This document shows positions 47,515 through 55,636 of a stretch of 64,000 bases of DNA, piece after piece. The notes below the pieces were generated by a model that did no database searches, was not told where the DNA came from, and saw only the letters and a program-made list of their open reading frames with translations. The stretch lies in assembly GCF_000024925.1 (NCBI RefSeq), contig NC_013521.1, positions 4,030,001-4,094,000 on the forward strand. Direction: 5' to 3'. The position numbers and the translations under genes were made by a program. The stretch comes from Sanguibacter keddieii DSM 10542. GTDB lineage: Bacteria > Actinomycetota > Actinomycetes > Actinomycetales > Cellulomonadaceae. Each line of letters starts with the position of its first letter. Positions within the stretch are counted from its first letter, which is position 1.

Positions 47515-48624
47515 ATGGCACAGATCCCCCTGTCCCTGCTCACCACGATCGACCCGGTCGTCCGCGAGACCGCGATCTTCGCGCTGCTCGTCGACTCCCC
47601 GCGCACCGTCGTGCTGCGCCACGACATCCACGCCGCCGAGGGACACCTGCGGCGCGCCGTCATCACCCAGGACGGCACCGTCGAGGACGAGCGCCACGAC
47701 CTCGAGCACGCCTGCCTGAGCTGCGCCGTCCGCGAGGACGCCCTCCCCACGCTGCGCCGCCTCGCGACCGACGGACGGTGGGACGACATCGTCCTCGCCC
47801 TGCCCGTCTCCGCCGACTCCCTGCCCGTGAGCATCGCCCTCGACGCCGCGACCCACCCCGGCTCCGAGCTCGACATGGTGCGCCTCGCGACCGTCGCCAC
47901 CGCCGTCGACGTCGACGAGGCCGAGGAGGACCTGCTGGGCATCGACTCCGTCGCCGAGCGGGGCATCGGGCTCACCGAGGACGACGAGCGCGCCGTCGGC
48001 GAGGTGCTCGCCGGTCACCTCGCCCACGCCGACCTCGTCGTCACCGCGAGCTCGGGCAGCACGCACCGCGGGCTCTCGGCCCGCTGCGGCGACGAGCTCG
48101 TCGACCACCTGCGCGCCCCCGACTCCCGGCGCATCGACGGACTGCACGAGCTCAGCGCGCACCGGCTCACCTGCGCCGAGCACGACGCCCTCGCCGCTCA
48201 GCGCCGCTGCAACCCCCTCCACGCCCACGCGCACTCCTGGGAGAGCGCGCACGCGTGGAGCCTCGAGCTGCGATCCGACCGGCCGATGCACCCCGAGCGC
48301 CTGCTCGACCGCATCGAGGAGCTCGGCACCGGGCGCGTCCGCAGCCGCGGTGTCTTCTGGCTGCCCAACCGCCCCGACACCGTCTGCCAGTGGGACGGCG
48401 CCGGCGGCCAGCTCTACCTCGGGCAGCTCGGCGTGTGGGAGCGCCAGGCGCCCCACACCCGCCTCGTGTTCACCGGCGTCGCCCGCGGCGAGCGCGCCCG
48501 CCTGCGCGCCGTGTTCGACGACGTGCTCCTCACGGACGCGGAGCTGGCAGACGGCGGTGCCGTGTGGCTCGGGCGCGAGGACGTGCTCGCGCCGTGGTTG
48601 GGAGAGCGGTCCGAGGCGGGGTGA
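47515..48624 (+). CDS. CobW/COG0523-like protein lacking the P-loop
   Basis: A 369-residue protein related to the COG0523 metallochaperone GTPases that are often under Zur control. Retained features are ACLSCAVREDALPTLRRLA (about 64-82), the counterpart of the CxCC metal site, and a C-terminal CobW domain (SRGVFWLPNRPDTVCQWDGA, then YLGQLGVWERQ). The N-terminus (MAQIPLSLLTTIDPVVRETA) has no G-x4-GK-S/T Walker A motif, so GTP hydrolysis is doubtful. Context (Zur-like site, zinc-free ribosomal proteins) indicates zinc homeostasis. ATG 47515 follows a GGAGACACCC ribosome-binding site. Confidence 0.82.
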   Translation: MAQIPLSLLTTIDPVVRETAIFALLVDSPRTVVLRHDIHAAEGHLRRAVITQDGTVEDERHDLEHACLSCAVREDALPTLRRLATDGRWDDIVLALPVSADSLPVSIALDAATHPGSELDMVRLATVATAVDVDEAEEDLLGIDSVAERGIGLTEDDERAVGEVLAGHLAHADLVVTASSGSTHRGLSARCGDELVDHLRAPDSRRIDGLHELSAHRLTCAEHDALAAQRRCNPLHAHAHSWESAHAWSLELRSDRPMHPERLLDRIEELGTGRVRSRGVFWLPNRPDTVCQWDGAGGQLYLGQLGVWERQAPHTRLVFTGVARGERARLRAVFDDVLLTDAELADGGAVWLGREDVLAPWLGERSEAG

Positions 48625-49540
48625 GGCTAGGGGGCGTGATGGCCCCGGTCTCCAGGCGGTGCCGCCGCTCGACGGCCTGCCCGGCGTAGCTCGCGGCGAT
48701 GATCAGGGCCGCGCCGCACGCGCCGAGCGGTCCGATCACCTCGCCGGCGACCACGACCCCGACGAGCAGCGCCCAGACCGGCTCGGTCCCCATGAGGATG
48801 CTCGCGCGCGACGCCGAGGTCCGCCGCACCGCCCAGAGCTGCACGACGAAGGCGAAGACGGAGCACAGCAGACCCAGGAAGAGGACGCCTGCCCACCCCA
48901 ACGTGTCCAGCCGTGCCGCAGCGGACGGCAGACCCGGTCCGGCCATCACCGTGAACACAGCGGCGCAGACGACCATCTGGACGAGCACCACGCTCGACGA
49001 CCCTTCGGTGCGGCCTCGGGTCAGGTGCGCGCTGGCCGTGACGTGGAGCGCCCGCACCGCGGCGGCGGCGACCACGAGCCCGTCCCCGGCCGTCGGCTGA
49101 CGCAACCCGCCCTCCGAGACGAGGAGCGCGACGCCGACGACGGCAGCGACTGCCGCGACGAAGTACGCCCGGGGCAGCCACGAGCGCGAGGCGATTCCCT
49201 CGAGGACAGGGGTCATCACCAGCGCCAGGCTGATCAGCAGCCCGGCGTTGGTCGCCGTCGTCAGGTGCACGCCCCACGTCTCGAGGCCGATGACCGCAGC
49301 CTGCGTGCAGCCGAGGACGACGGCGACCAGCAGACCTCGCGCCCGTGGGAGGGGCTCCCGTCGGGCGAGGCAGAGGACGGCGGTCGCGACCGCCGCGACG
49401 AGGAAGCGGAGAGCGACGGCTGCAGGGACACCCGTTTCCGCGGCGAGGTCCTTGGCCGCGAGGAAGCTGGCCCCCCACACCGCGGCGACCCCGAGCAGGA
49501 GCAGGTCGACGAGCGGTCCGCGGCTGGCACGAGAGGTCAT
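48530..49540 (-). CDS. EamA/DMT-superfamily exporter
   Basis: A 336-residue protein with ten helices in two EamA halves (LLLLGVAAVWGASFLAAKDL; GVLFLGLLCSVFAFVVQLWA), typical of drug/metabolite exporters such as RhtA/YdcZ relatives. The basic, Arg/Pro-rich tail (about residues 295-336) is coded opposite the end of the COG0523-like gene, with 95 bases of convergent overlap. ATG 49540 is divergent from a LysR gene that may regulate it. The substrate is unknown. Confidence 0.85.
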   Translation of the reverse strand: MTSRASRGPLVDLLLLGVAAVWGASFLAAKDLAAETGVPAAVALRFLVAAVATAVLCLARREPLPRARGLLVAVVLGCTQAAVIGLETWGVHLTTATNAGLLISLALVMTPVLEGIASRSWLPRAYFVAAVAAVVGVALLVSEGGLRQPTAGDGLVVAAAAVRALHVTASAHLTRGRTEGSSSVVLVQMVVCAAVFTVMAGPGLPSAAARLDTLGWAGVLFLGLLCSVFAFVVQLWAVRRTSASRASILMGTEPVWALLVGVVVAGEVIGPLGACGAALIIAASYAGQAVERRHRLETGAITPPSLTPPRTALPTTARARPRARATRHRRLPAPRP

Positions 49541-49612
49541 GGCGCTAGTATCCGGAGCACCGATGCGGAAGAACAACGGCCAGTTTCTTGATCGACCCTT
49601 AAGGAAGACCTC
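49541..49612. promoter_or_regulatory. Divergent EamA/LysR promoter region
   Basis: This 72-base spacer contains the perfect palindrome CCTTAAGG (49597-49604) inside a broader TTCTTGATCGACCCTTAAGGAA stretch (read in two parts, 49584-49605). LysR regulators usually bind interrupted dyads in exactly such divergent regions. Confidence 0.4.
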
Positions 49613-50536
49613 ATGGATCCGGCGCAGCTCCGTCTCCTGCGCGACCTCGGCGACCGCGGCAGCGTCGCCGCCGTCGCGGCCGCGACGCACGTCAGCGCGT
49701 CAGCCGTGTCGCAGCGGCTCGCCGCGCTGCAGGCCCGCGTGCCTGTCCCGCTGACCGTCAAGGACGGACGACGGCTCGTGCTCACCGAGGCCGGGGAGGC
49801 GCTCGCGGTCGCGGCGACGCGTGTGGAGCAGGCGCTCGCCGAGGCCCAGGACGCCGTCGGGCTGTTCCTCGGGCAGGAGGAGCGACCGGTCCGCGTGTCG
49901 GCTTTTCACAGCGCGGGGCTCGCGTTCTTCGGGCCGCTGCTCGCCGAGCTGGGGACAGGCCCGCGGGTCTCCCTCGCCGACGCCGACGTCGCCCGCGGGC
50001 AGTTCGCCGGCCTCACCGCCGACTACGACCTCGTCGTCGCGCACCGTCTCGCCCACGACCCGGTGTGGCCGTCCCGGCGGGTGGTCGTCACACCGCTCCT
50101 GGTGGAGCCGCTCGACATCGCCCTGCCTGCGGCGCACCCGCTCGCCGCGTCCCCGGCGGTCCGGCCCGAGCAGCTGCGCGACGAGCGATGGATCTCCACG
50201 CACGAGGGCTTCCCGCTCGCCGGGGTCCTCGCCCACCTGGGTGCCCTGATCGGCCAGGCCCCGCAGGTCGACCACCGCATCAACGAGTTCTCCGTCGCCG
50301 CCCAGGTGGTCCGCGCCGGCGCCGGCATCGCCGTGATGCCGCGGACCACCGCCGCGCCGCTGGCGGTCGACGGGATGGTCCTGCGCCCGATCGTCGGCGT
50401 CCCCCTCGCGCGCCACGTCGACGTCCTGGCCCGCCCGGACGCTCTCGCGCTCACCCCGGTCCGCACGGTGCTCGCAGCGCTCCAAGCAGTCGCAGCCACC
50501 TCGGTCGAGCAGAGCAGCCGGTCCCTGCCGGGCTGA
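49613..50536 (+). CDS. LysR-family transcriptional regulator
   Basis: A 307-residue regulator: QLRLLRDLGDRGSVAAVAAA and THVSASAVSQRLAALQARV form the N-terminal winged helix-turn-helix (about 5-40), with LVLTEAGEALAVAATRV leading into the linker helix. The C-terminal part is a periplasmic-binding-type co-inducer domain. Divergent from an EamA exporter, the commonest arrangement for LysR control of metabolite efflux. ATG 49613 follows AAGGAAGACCTC. Confidence 0.92.
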   Translation: MDPAQLRLLRDLGDRGSVAAVAAATHVSASAVSQRLAALQARVPVPLTVKDGRRLVLTEAGEALAVAATRVEQALAEAQDAVGLFLGQEERPVRVSAFHSAGLAFFGPLLAELGTGPRVSLADADVARGQFAGLTADYDLVVAHRLAHDPVWPSRRVVVTPLLVEPLDIALPAAHPLAASPAVRPEQLRDERWISTHEGFPLAGVLAHLGALIGQAPQVDHRINEFSVAAQVVRAGAGIAVMPRTTAAPLAVDGMVLRPIVGVPLARHVDVLARPDALALTPVRTVLAALQAVAATSVEQSSRSLPG

Positions 50537-50629
50537 GCCTCGCTCGTGGGACAGGCCGTCGTCCGCCCACCCAGCGCCGGTAGGGTCGTGCGCATCCGCT
50601 GCACGACGACGTCCAGAACAGGATCACGC

Positions 50630-51604
50630 ATGCCCGACGAGCCCTACGCCGCCTTCCTCCTCACCTACTTCACCGGGGAGACCTACCCGGACGGCGAGCA
50701 GGTGCGGTTCGCCGTGAGCCGCGGCGCGGACCCGCTGCGGTGGGACACCCTCGCGGGAGCACGCCCCGTGCTCACCTCCGACCTCGGGACCGGTGGGGTG
50801 CGCGACCCCTTCCTCGTCCGCCGCCCGTCGGGCGACGGCTTCTACCTCGTCGCCACCGACCTGCGCATCCACGCGAGCCAGGACTGGATGGAGTGCCAGC
50901 GCTCCGGCAGCCGGTCGCTCGTGGTCTGGGAGTCGCCCGACCTCGTCACGTGGAGCGAGCCGTGGCTCGCCGAGGTCGCACCGCCGACGGCGGGGAACGT
51001 GTGGGCGCCCGAGGTCACCTGGCACGAGGAGTCGTCGAGCTACGCCGTGTACTGGGCGTCGATGCTCTACCCGGACGACGACCCGGAGCACCAGGGCGAC
51101 AGCTACAACCGGATGCTCGTCGCCCGCACCACCGACTTCCGGGAGTTCACCCCGGCCGAGGTGTGGGCCGACCCCGGGCACTCCGTCATCGACTCGACCG
51201 TCATCGAGCACGACGGGACCTTCTACAGGTTCAGCAAGGACGAGCGCGAGGCACCGACCCCCGGCCTGGACGGCAAGTCCGTGCTGCTCGAGCGGTCCGA
51301 CGACCTGCTGAGCACCGACTGGGAGTACGTCACCGGCGCGATCGGCATGTCGACCGACCCCGAGGTCGGCATCCGGCAGGGCGAGGGCCCGACGGTCACC
51401 AAGGCTCTCGACCGCGAGCGCTGGTACCTGTTCATCGACGAGTACGGCATGCGCGGCTACGTGCCCTTCGAGACCGACGACCTCGACGGCGGCACCTGGA
51501 CCAAGAGCGCCGACGCGGACCTCCCCACCGACCCCCGCCACGGCTCCATCGTCCCGATCACCGCGTCAGAGCGCGCCCGCCTCGTCGCCACCTACGGCAC
51601 CTGA
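50630..51604 (+). CDS. Glycoside hydrolase family 43-like protein
   Basis: A 324-residue five-bladed beta-propeller protein with no signal peptide, hence cytoplasmic or misassigned in location. GGVRDPFLVRRPSGDGFYLV carries the family's early Asp, GNVWAPEVTWHEESSSYAVY the blade motif with Trp-Ala-Pro-Glu, and SVIDSTVIEHDGTFYRF a later acidic pair. It resembles GH43 arabinosidase/xylosidase-type proteins. Action on arabinose- or xylose-containing glycans is inferred. ATG 50630 is followed at once by the first blade. It is isolated from sugar transporters. Confidence 0.82.
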   Translation: MPDEPYAAFLLTYFTGETYPDGEQVRFAVSRGADPLRWDTLAGARPVLTSDLGTGGVRDPFLVRRPSGDGFYLVATDLRIHASQDWMECQRSGSRSLVVWESPDLVTWSEPWLAEVAPPTAGNVWAPEVTWHEESSSYAVYWASMLYPDDDPEHQGDSYNRMLVARTTDFREFTPAEVWADPGHSVIDSTVIEHDGTFYRFSKDEREAPTPGLDGKSVLLERSDDLLSTDWEYVTGAIGMSTDPEVGIRQGEGPTVTKALDRERWYLFIDEYGMRGYVPFETDDLDGGTWTKSADADLPTDPRHGSIVPITASERARLVATYGT

Positions 51605-51610
51605 CCCGCA

Positions 51611-51678
51611 CCCCATGCCCCGGGCGCGACGGCGGAGCCCTCCCCGGAGGGTCTGACCCTCGCGCCCCGGGCATGGGG
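51611..51678 (+). terminator. Large hairpin after the GH43-like gene
   Basis: CCCCATGCCCCGGGCGCG (51611-51628) pairs with CGCGCCCCGGGCATGGGG (51661-51678) with one mismatch. The loop can form a smaller inner hairpin (CCCTCCCCGGAGGG). GGGGGCTTTC follows. Confidence 0.75.
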
Positions 51679-51691
51679 GCGGGGGCTTTCT

Positions 51692-51705
51692 GGTACAGAT
51701 GTACC
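51692..51705. promoter_or_regulatory. Palindrome upstream of the LuxR regulator
   Basis: GGTACA-GA-TGTACC is a perfect 14-base inverted repeat about 73 bases before the LuxR start, between it and the preceding terminator. It is a candidate operator for that gene. Confidence 0.5.
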
Positions 51706-51777
51706 GGTCGTCCGCTGTGTCGGGTGAAAGATCTGTCGCCCGCGTCATACCCTCCGTCCTCGCTGGTCACGGCTCAT

Positions 51778-54369
51778 ATGATCGATGATTCCGCTGACGA
51801 GTCGCTGTCGAAGGACGTGGTCGCCCCCATGAGCCGTGAGAAGCCGCGCTGGAGCGCACCTCCACGGGTCCCGACGCACCTCGTCCCCAAGCCCGACGTC
51901 TACGACACCCTCGAGACCGGCAGCGCCGTCACGGTGCTGCGCGCACCCCAGGGCTACGGCAAGTCCGCGCACGTCAGCGAGTGGCTGCGCCGGACCGGGC
52001 ACCCCGCCGTCTGGATGACGGCCCGCCCCACGGACGTCGCCGACGAGTTCTGGGCCTCGCTGCTCGAGCTGCTCGTCCACGCCGGGGTCGCCGACGCGTC
52101 CGCGGGCGCGAACGAGGCTGCCGAGCCGGCAGCTGCCGTGCGTGACGCGCTCACCCGCTGGCCGACCCCCTTCGTGCTCGTCGTCGACCAGCTCGAGGCC
52201 GTCCGGGCCGCGCGCGTCGACACCGCGCTCGCGCAGATGGTCCGTGCGTCGCCCGCGGTGCGGCTCGTGCTGTGCAGCCACATCTCGAGCGACCCCGAGC
52301 ACCTGGCCCGCCTCGGCATGGACACGGTCTTCGTGGAGGGGCAGGCCCTCGCGCTGACGCACCCCGAGGTCGCCCGCCTGGCCATCTCCCTCGACGCGGT
52401 GGTCGCCGACGGCGTCGTCCGCGACCTCTGCCACGACCTGTGGGGCTGGCCGGCGCCGATCCGCGGTCTCCTCGCGAGCTCCGTCGGCTCGGGCGAGGTC
52501 CCCCGCGCCGACTGGTCCACCCTCGGGTCGCTGTTCGGCAACCGCTCCATCGAGGGGTCCACGGGCTCGCTGTTCGTGGTGCGCACCACCGTGGTCGAGG
52601 AGCTCACCGTCGAGCTCGCACGCTCGCTCTCGGGGACCGAGACGGCCGGGCACCTCCTGGCGACCCTCGAGGCCGCCGGCCTGGCCCGCTCACGCCCGAG
52701 CCCCCAGGGGCGCGTCTACACGTACATGCCGCTGCTGCGCTCGCTGTCGACCACCTCGGAGTGGACCCAGGTCTCGGAGCTCGTGACCGACGCGCACCGC
52801 ACGGCGGCGCAGGTCCTCGCCGACACCCCCGAGCGCGCCCTCCACCACGCCGTCTCGGCGCGAGACTGGGAGCGGGTCGTGGAGATCGCCGACGCGTCCT
52901 GGGTGCACCTGGTCATGACCGACCCGGCCGCCCTCGCCGACGCGCTGTCCCGGCTGCCCGGTCGATGGTTCCAGCGGATGCCGCGGCTCGTCACCGTCCG
53001 GGACGTCCTGCTGGAGGACCGCAACGACACGATCGTCGCGCTCAGCGTCCCGTGGCCCGACCCGGACGAGGTCGTCGAGGAGTCGGCGCTGCGCGACGTC
53101 GTCGGTGTCGCCGTCGGCCAGATCGTGGCCGCCCGCCGTGCCCGCAGGCCCGACCTCGCCGGCGACCTCGCGACCCGGATGGTCGCGGCGCTGCGCGACA
53201 GCGACGGCCACTACCGCGCCGGCACCGAGGACCTCCTGCCGTTCCTGCTGCTGCACGCGGGCGTGGCCCAGCTCGTGGCAGGCGACCTGCAGGCGGCGAC
53301 CGACGACCTCCTGGCCTGCCTGTGGGCGGGGACGGGCAGCGACCTCGAGTTCGTGGCCCGCAACGCCGCCGAGACCGTCGCGCTGCTCGACGCGGTGCGC
53401 GGGTCGAACCAGAGGGCGCGGGAGCACCTCGCGACCGCCGCGACCCTCACCGCACCGCCGCGGAAGATCGCGACCACCATGGACCTGGTCGCGCCGGTCG
53501 CCGAGGCGCTGCTCGCGATCGACCGCCTCGACCTCCACGCCGCCGAGCAGCACCTCGAGGACCTGCCGGCCCCCGGGATCGTCGAGTACCAGCGGCATGC
53601 CGCCTGGTACGTGCTCGACCTGGCCCGCGCCATGGTCCGGTCGCTGCAGGGCGACCTGGACGGCGCGATGGGCACCCTCGAGGACGCGGTGGTCTCGGCC
53701 GGCTCACGGCTCACCGTGCCGTCGCTCGCCCACACCGTCCTCACGTCGGCGCACGCCCGCCTGCTCGCGGTGGCGGGCAACCCGACGCGCGCGCAGAACC
53801 TCCTGGCCGCGCACCCCTCGCTCCACGACGACGCCGTGCTGCGCGCCCGGCTGTCGCTCAGCGCGGGCGACCCCGTGGCCGCCGTCGAGATCTGCACGAC
53901 CGCGCTGTGGCGTGACTCGTCAGGCCCGCGCGAGCGCGTCTCGGTGCTGCTCGTCGACATGGAGGCCCGGGACGCCCTCGGCGACGCCCCGGGCGCGGCG
54001 TCTGCGCTGCGCCGGGCCGTCCAGACCTCGCGGGCAGGGCTGCTGCAGCCCTTCGCCCTCACCGACCGTGCCCTGCTCGAACGGGTCGCCGAGCAGGTCC
54101 CCGAGGCCGCAGAGGTCCTCGCCCTGCTGCGGGCCGCGTCGCTGCCCGAGCACTCCGTGCAGGACGTGCCGGTGGTCGAGCTGTCCGAGCGCGAGGTCGC
54201 GGTGCTCCGTGAGCTCGAGACCACGGCGTCCGTCGAGGTCCTGGCCCGGCACCTGTTCGTCTCGGCGAACACCGTGAAGTCCCAGCTGCGGTCGCTCTAC
54301 CGCAAGCTGGGCGCGACCAGCCGCGGCGCCGCCCTCGCCGAGGGCGCGCGGCTGGGGTACCTCACCTAG
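51778..54369 (+). CDS. Large LuxR-family (MalT/LAL-like) transcriptional regulator
   Basis: An 863-residue regulator with the MalT-like plan: an N-terminal NTPase domain (VLRAPQGYGKSAHVSEWLRR, Walker A-like but starting with Ala instead of Gly; FVLVVDQLEAVRAARVD as Walker B), a long central region of helical TPR-like repeats (about 320-780), and a C-terminal LuxR helix-turn-helix (LSEREVAVLRELETTASVEV, then LARHLFVSANTVKSQLRSLY, about 801-850). ATG 51778 is chosen as the first start after the palindrome; ATG 51829 (MSREKPRWSAPP) is a plausible alternative. Its stop overlaps that of the convergent next gene through a shared CTAG. Target and ligand unknown. Confidence 0.88.
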   Translation: MIDDSADESLSKDVVAPMSREKPRWSAPPRVPTHLVPKPDVYDTLETGSAVTVLRAPQGYGKSAHVSEWLRRTGHPAVWMTARPTDVADEFWASLLELLVHAGVADASAGANEAAEPAAAVRDALTRWPTPFVLVVDQLEAVRAARVDTALAQMVRASPAVRLVLCSHISSDPEHLARLGMDTVFVEGQALALTHPEVARLAISLDAVVADGVVRDLCHDLWGWPAPIRGLLASSVGSGEVPRADWSTLGSLFGNRSIEGSTGSLFVVRTTVVEELTVELARSLSGTETAGHLLATLEAAGLARSRPSPQGRVYTYMPLLRSLSTTSEWTQVSELVTDAHRTAAQVLADTPERALHHAVSARDWERVVEIADASWVHLVMTDPAALADALSRLPGRWFQRMPRLVTVRDVLLEDRNDTIVALSVPWPDPDEVVEESALRDVVGVAVGQIVAARRARRPDLAGDLATRMVAALRDSDGHYRAGTEDLLPFLLLHAGVAQLVAGDLQAATDDLLACLWAGTGSDLEFVARNAAETVALLDAVRGSNQRAREHLATAATLTAPPRKIATTMDLVAPVAEALLAIDRLDLHAAEQHLEDLPAPGIVEYQRHAAWYVLDLARAMVRSLQGDLDGAMGTLEDAVVSAGSRLTVPSLAHTVLTSAHARLLAVAGNPTRAQNLLAAHPSLHDDAVLRARLSLSAGDPVAAVEICTTALWRDSSGPRERVSVLLVDMEARDALGDAPGAASALRRAVQTSRAGLLQPFALTDRALLERVAEQVPEAAEVLALLRAASLPEHSVQDVPVVELSEREVAVLRELETTASVEVLARHLFVSANTVKSQLRSLYRKLGATSRGAALAEGARLGYLT

Positions 54370-55385
54370 GCGTCCGTCGCGGGACCGCCGGTGTCCCACC
54401 AGTCGAGCACGCGCAGCGCGTGCAGCGTCAGCCACCGCGACGGCTCGCCCGCGGGTACGTCGACCTCGAACCACACCCGACCGGGGTGGCGCCGTCCCTG
54501 GAGCCAGGTGCCGTCCGGCTGCCGGGCGGCCCGCACGACCTCGACGGCCTCGGCGACCCGCGGGTCGGGCGGGCGGGCGTCGTGCAGCGACGCGGCGCGC
54601 AGGTGGTCGGCCGCGGCGAGCACGCTGTAGAAGGACCGGACCGGGTAGGCGAGCTCCGTCACCCACGGGGCGAGCTGCTCTCCGGTCGACAGCCGGAACA
54701 TCAGGCGTCGGGCGAGCAGGTACTCCTCCCCCGCGTGACGCGCCGCCCGCAGGGCTGACGTGAGGGACGACGACGTCCCCGGGCCGCCGTGCGCCTCGAC
54801 CGTCGTCTCGTAGCCCAGCAGACCCCGGACCGAGGCCAGCGTCGACCGCACCGACGAGCGCACGGACCCCTCGACCCACTCGCAGTTCCACCCGCCGTCC
54901 GTCATGCGGTGCTCGAGGAACCACCGGGCGACCTGCGAGACGTCCGCCCCCAGCCACGCGCCGTTCGCGAGCGTCATGGCGTTGATGCACGCGTCGACCT
55001 CGCCGCCCCAGTACGGCAGGTCGTCGTACTCCCAGCGGCAGACCGCGTCGAGCCGCTGCGCCGTGCCCTCGAGGGCTGCCGCGTCGACCCCCCACTCGTG
55101 CAGCGAGGTGAGCGACCACGTGGTCGCGGTCCATGGCTGACCGGCGTCCGGCGCCGTCTCCGGGCCGTGAAAGTCGAAGCCAGCCGGGAAGAACGCGCCG
55201 CCGGCCCAGCGCCCGTCGTCGTCCTGGAGGCTCAGGAGCCGGGCACCGAAGCCCTCGGTCGCGACCCGCGCCCGGGTGGCCTGCCACACGTCGTCGTCGG
55301 CTCCCAGCAGGTCGCGCTCGACCTGCCAGCGGAGGGCAGGGTCGGAGTCGAGCAGCCACGCGCGGAGGTCGTCGTCGAGCACCAT
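54366..55385 (-). CDS. Terpenoid-cyclase/prenyltransferase-fold protein
   Basis: A 339-residue protein with an alpha-alpha-toroid pattern of squalene-cyclase type repeats: LLSLQDDDGRWAGGAFFPAG, WFLEHRMTDGGWNCEWVEGS and VRAARQPDGTWLQGRRHPG each show the Q.DG.W (QW-like) motif. The DxDD or catalytic zinc residues of real cyclases or prenyltransferases are not evident, so enzymatic activity is uncertain. The N-terminus LLDSDPALRWQVERDLL is shared with a set of uncharacterised actinobacterial proteins. Convergent with the LuxR gene. Confidence 0.72.
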   Translation of the reverse strand: MVLDDDLRAWLLDSDPALRWQVERDLLGADDDVWQATRARVATEGFGARLLSLQDDDGRWAGGAFFPAGFDFHGPETAPDAGQPWTATTWSLTSLHEWGVDAAALEGTAQRLDAVCRWEYDDLPYWGGEVDACINAMTLANGAWLGADVSQVARWFLEHRMTDGGWNCEWVEGSVRSSVRSTLASVRGLLGYETTVEAHGGPGTSSSLTSALRAARHAGEEYLLARRLMFRLSTGEQLAPWVTELAYPVRSFYSVLAAADHLRAASLHDARPPDPRVAEAVEVVRAARQPDGTWLQGRRHPGRVWFEVDVPAGEPSRWLTLHALRVLDWWDTGGPATDA

Positions 55386-55636
55386 GGCTCGACGCTACCC
55401 GTGGGCGCGCACGACGTCACGGGGAGCGTCACGGGAGCCAGGCGCCTACGTCGTCGAGCTGCCCGTCGAGACGTCGGCGGGGGGCAAGGGGATGAGGGGG
55501 GTCTCACCCCGGCATTCACCCGGACGCAGACCGGATCCAGAGGTCGCGCTGGTGCGATGGCAGCGTGCCGCATCCTGCGCGGCGCCGATCCGCCTCAGCC
55601 GGCCGACTCAGCCGGCAACAGCCCCCGGAGCCTGCC
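55386..55636. other. Intergenic region before the giant surface protein
   Basis: This 251-base gap between divergent genes contains a G-run stretch (GGGGGGCAAGGGGATGAGGGGGG at 55481-55503, read in parts) followed by TCTCACCCC, and a short inverted repeat CAGCCGGCCGACTCAGCCGGC near 55600. A cluster of CCCCCGGAGCCTGCC precedes the start codon. It should hold promoters for both neighbours; nothing else is recognised. Confidence 0.35.

Noticed and set aside
50740-51777. Upstream extension of the LuxR gene by 346 codons through the GH43-like gene
   Set aside because: The extension is Arg-rich shadow translation of the GH43-like gene and crosses its terminator; ATG 51778 starts after the palindrome.
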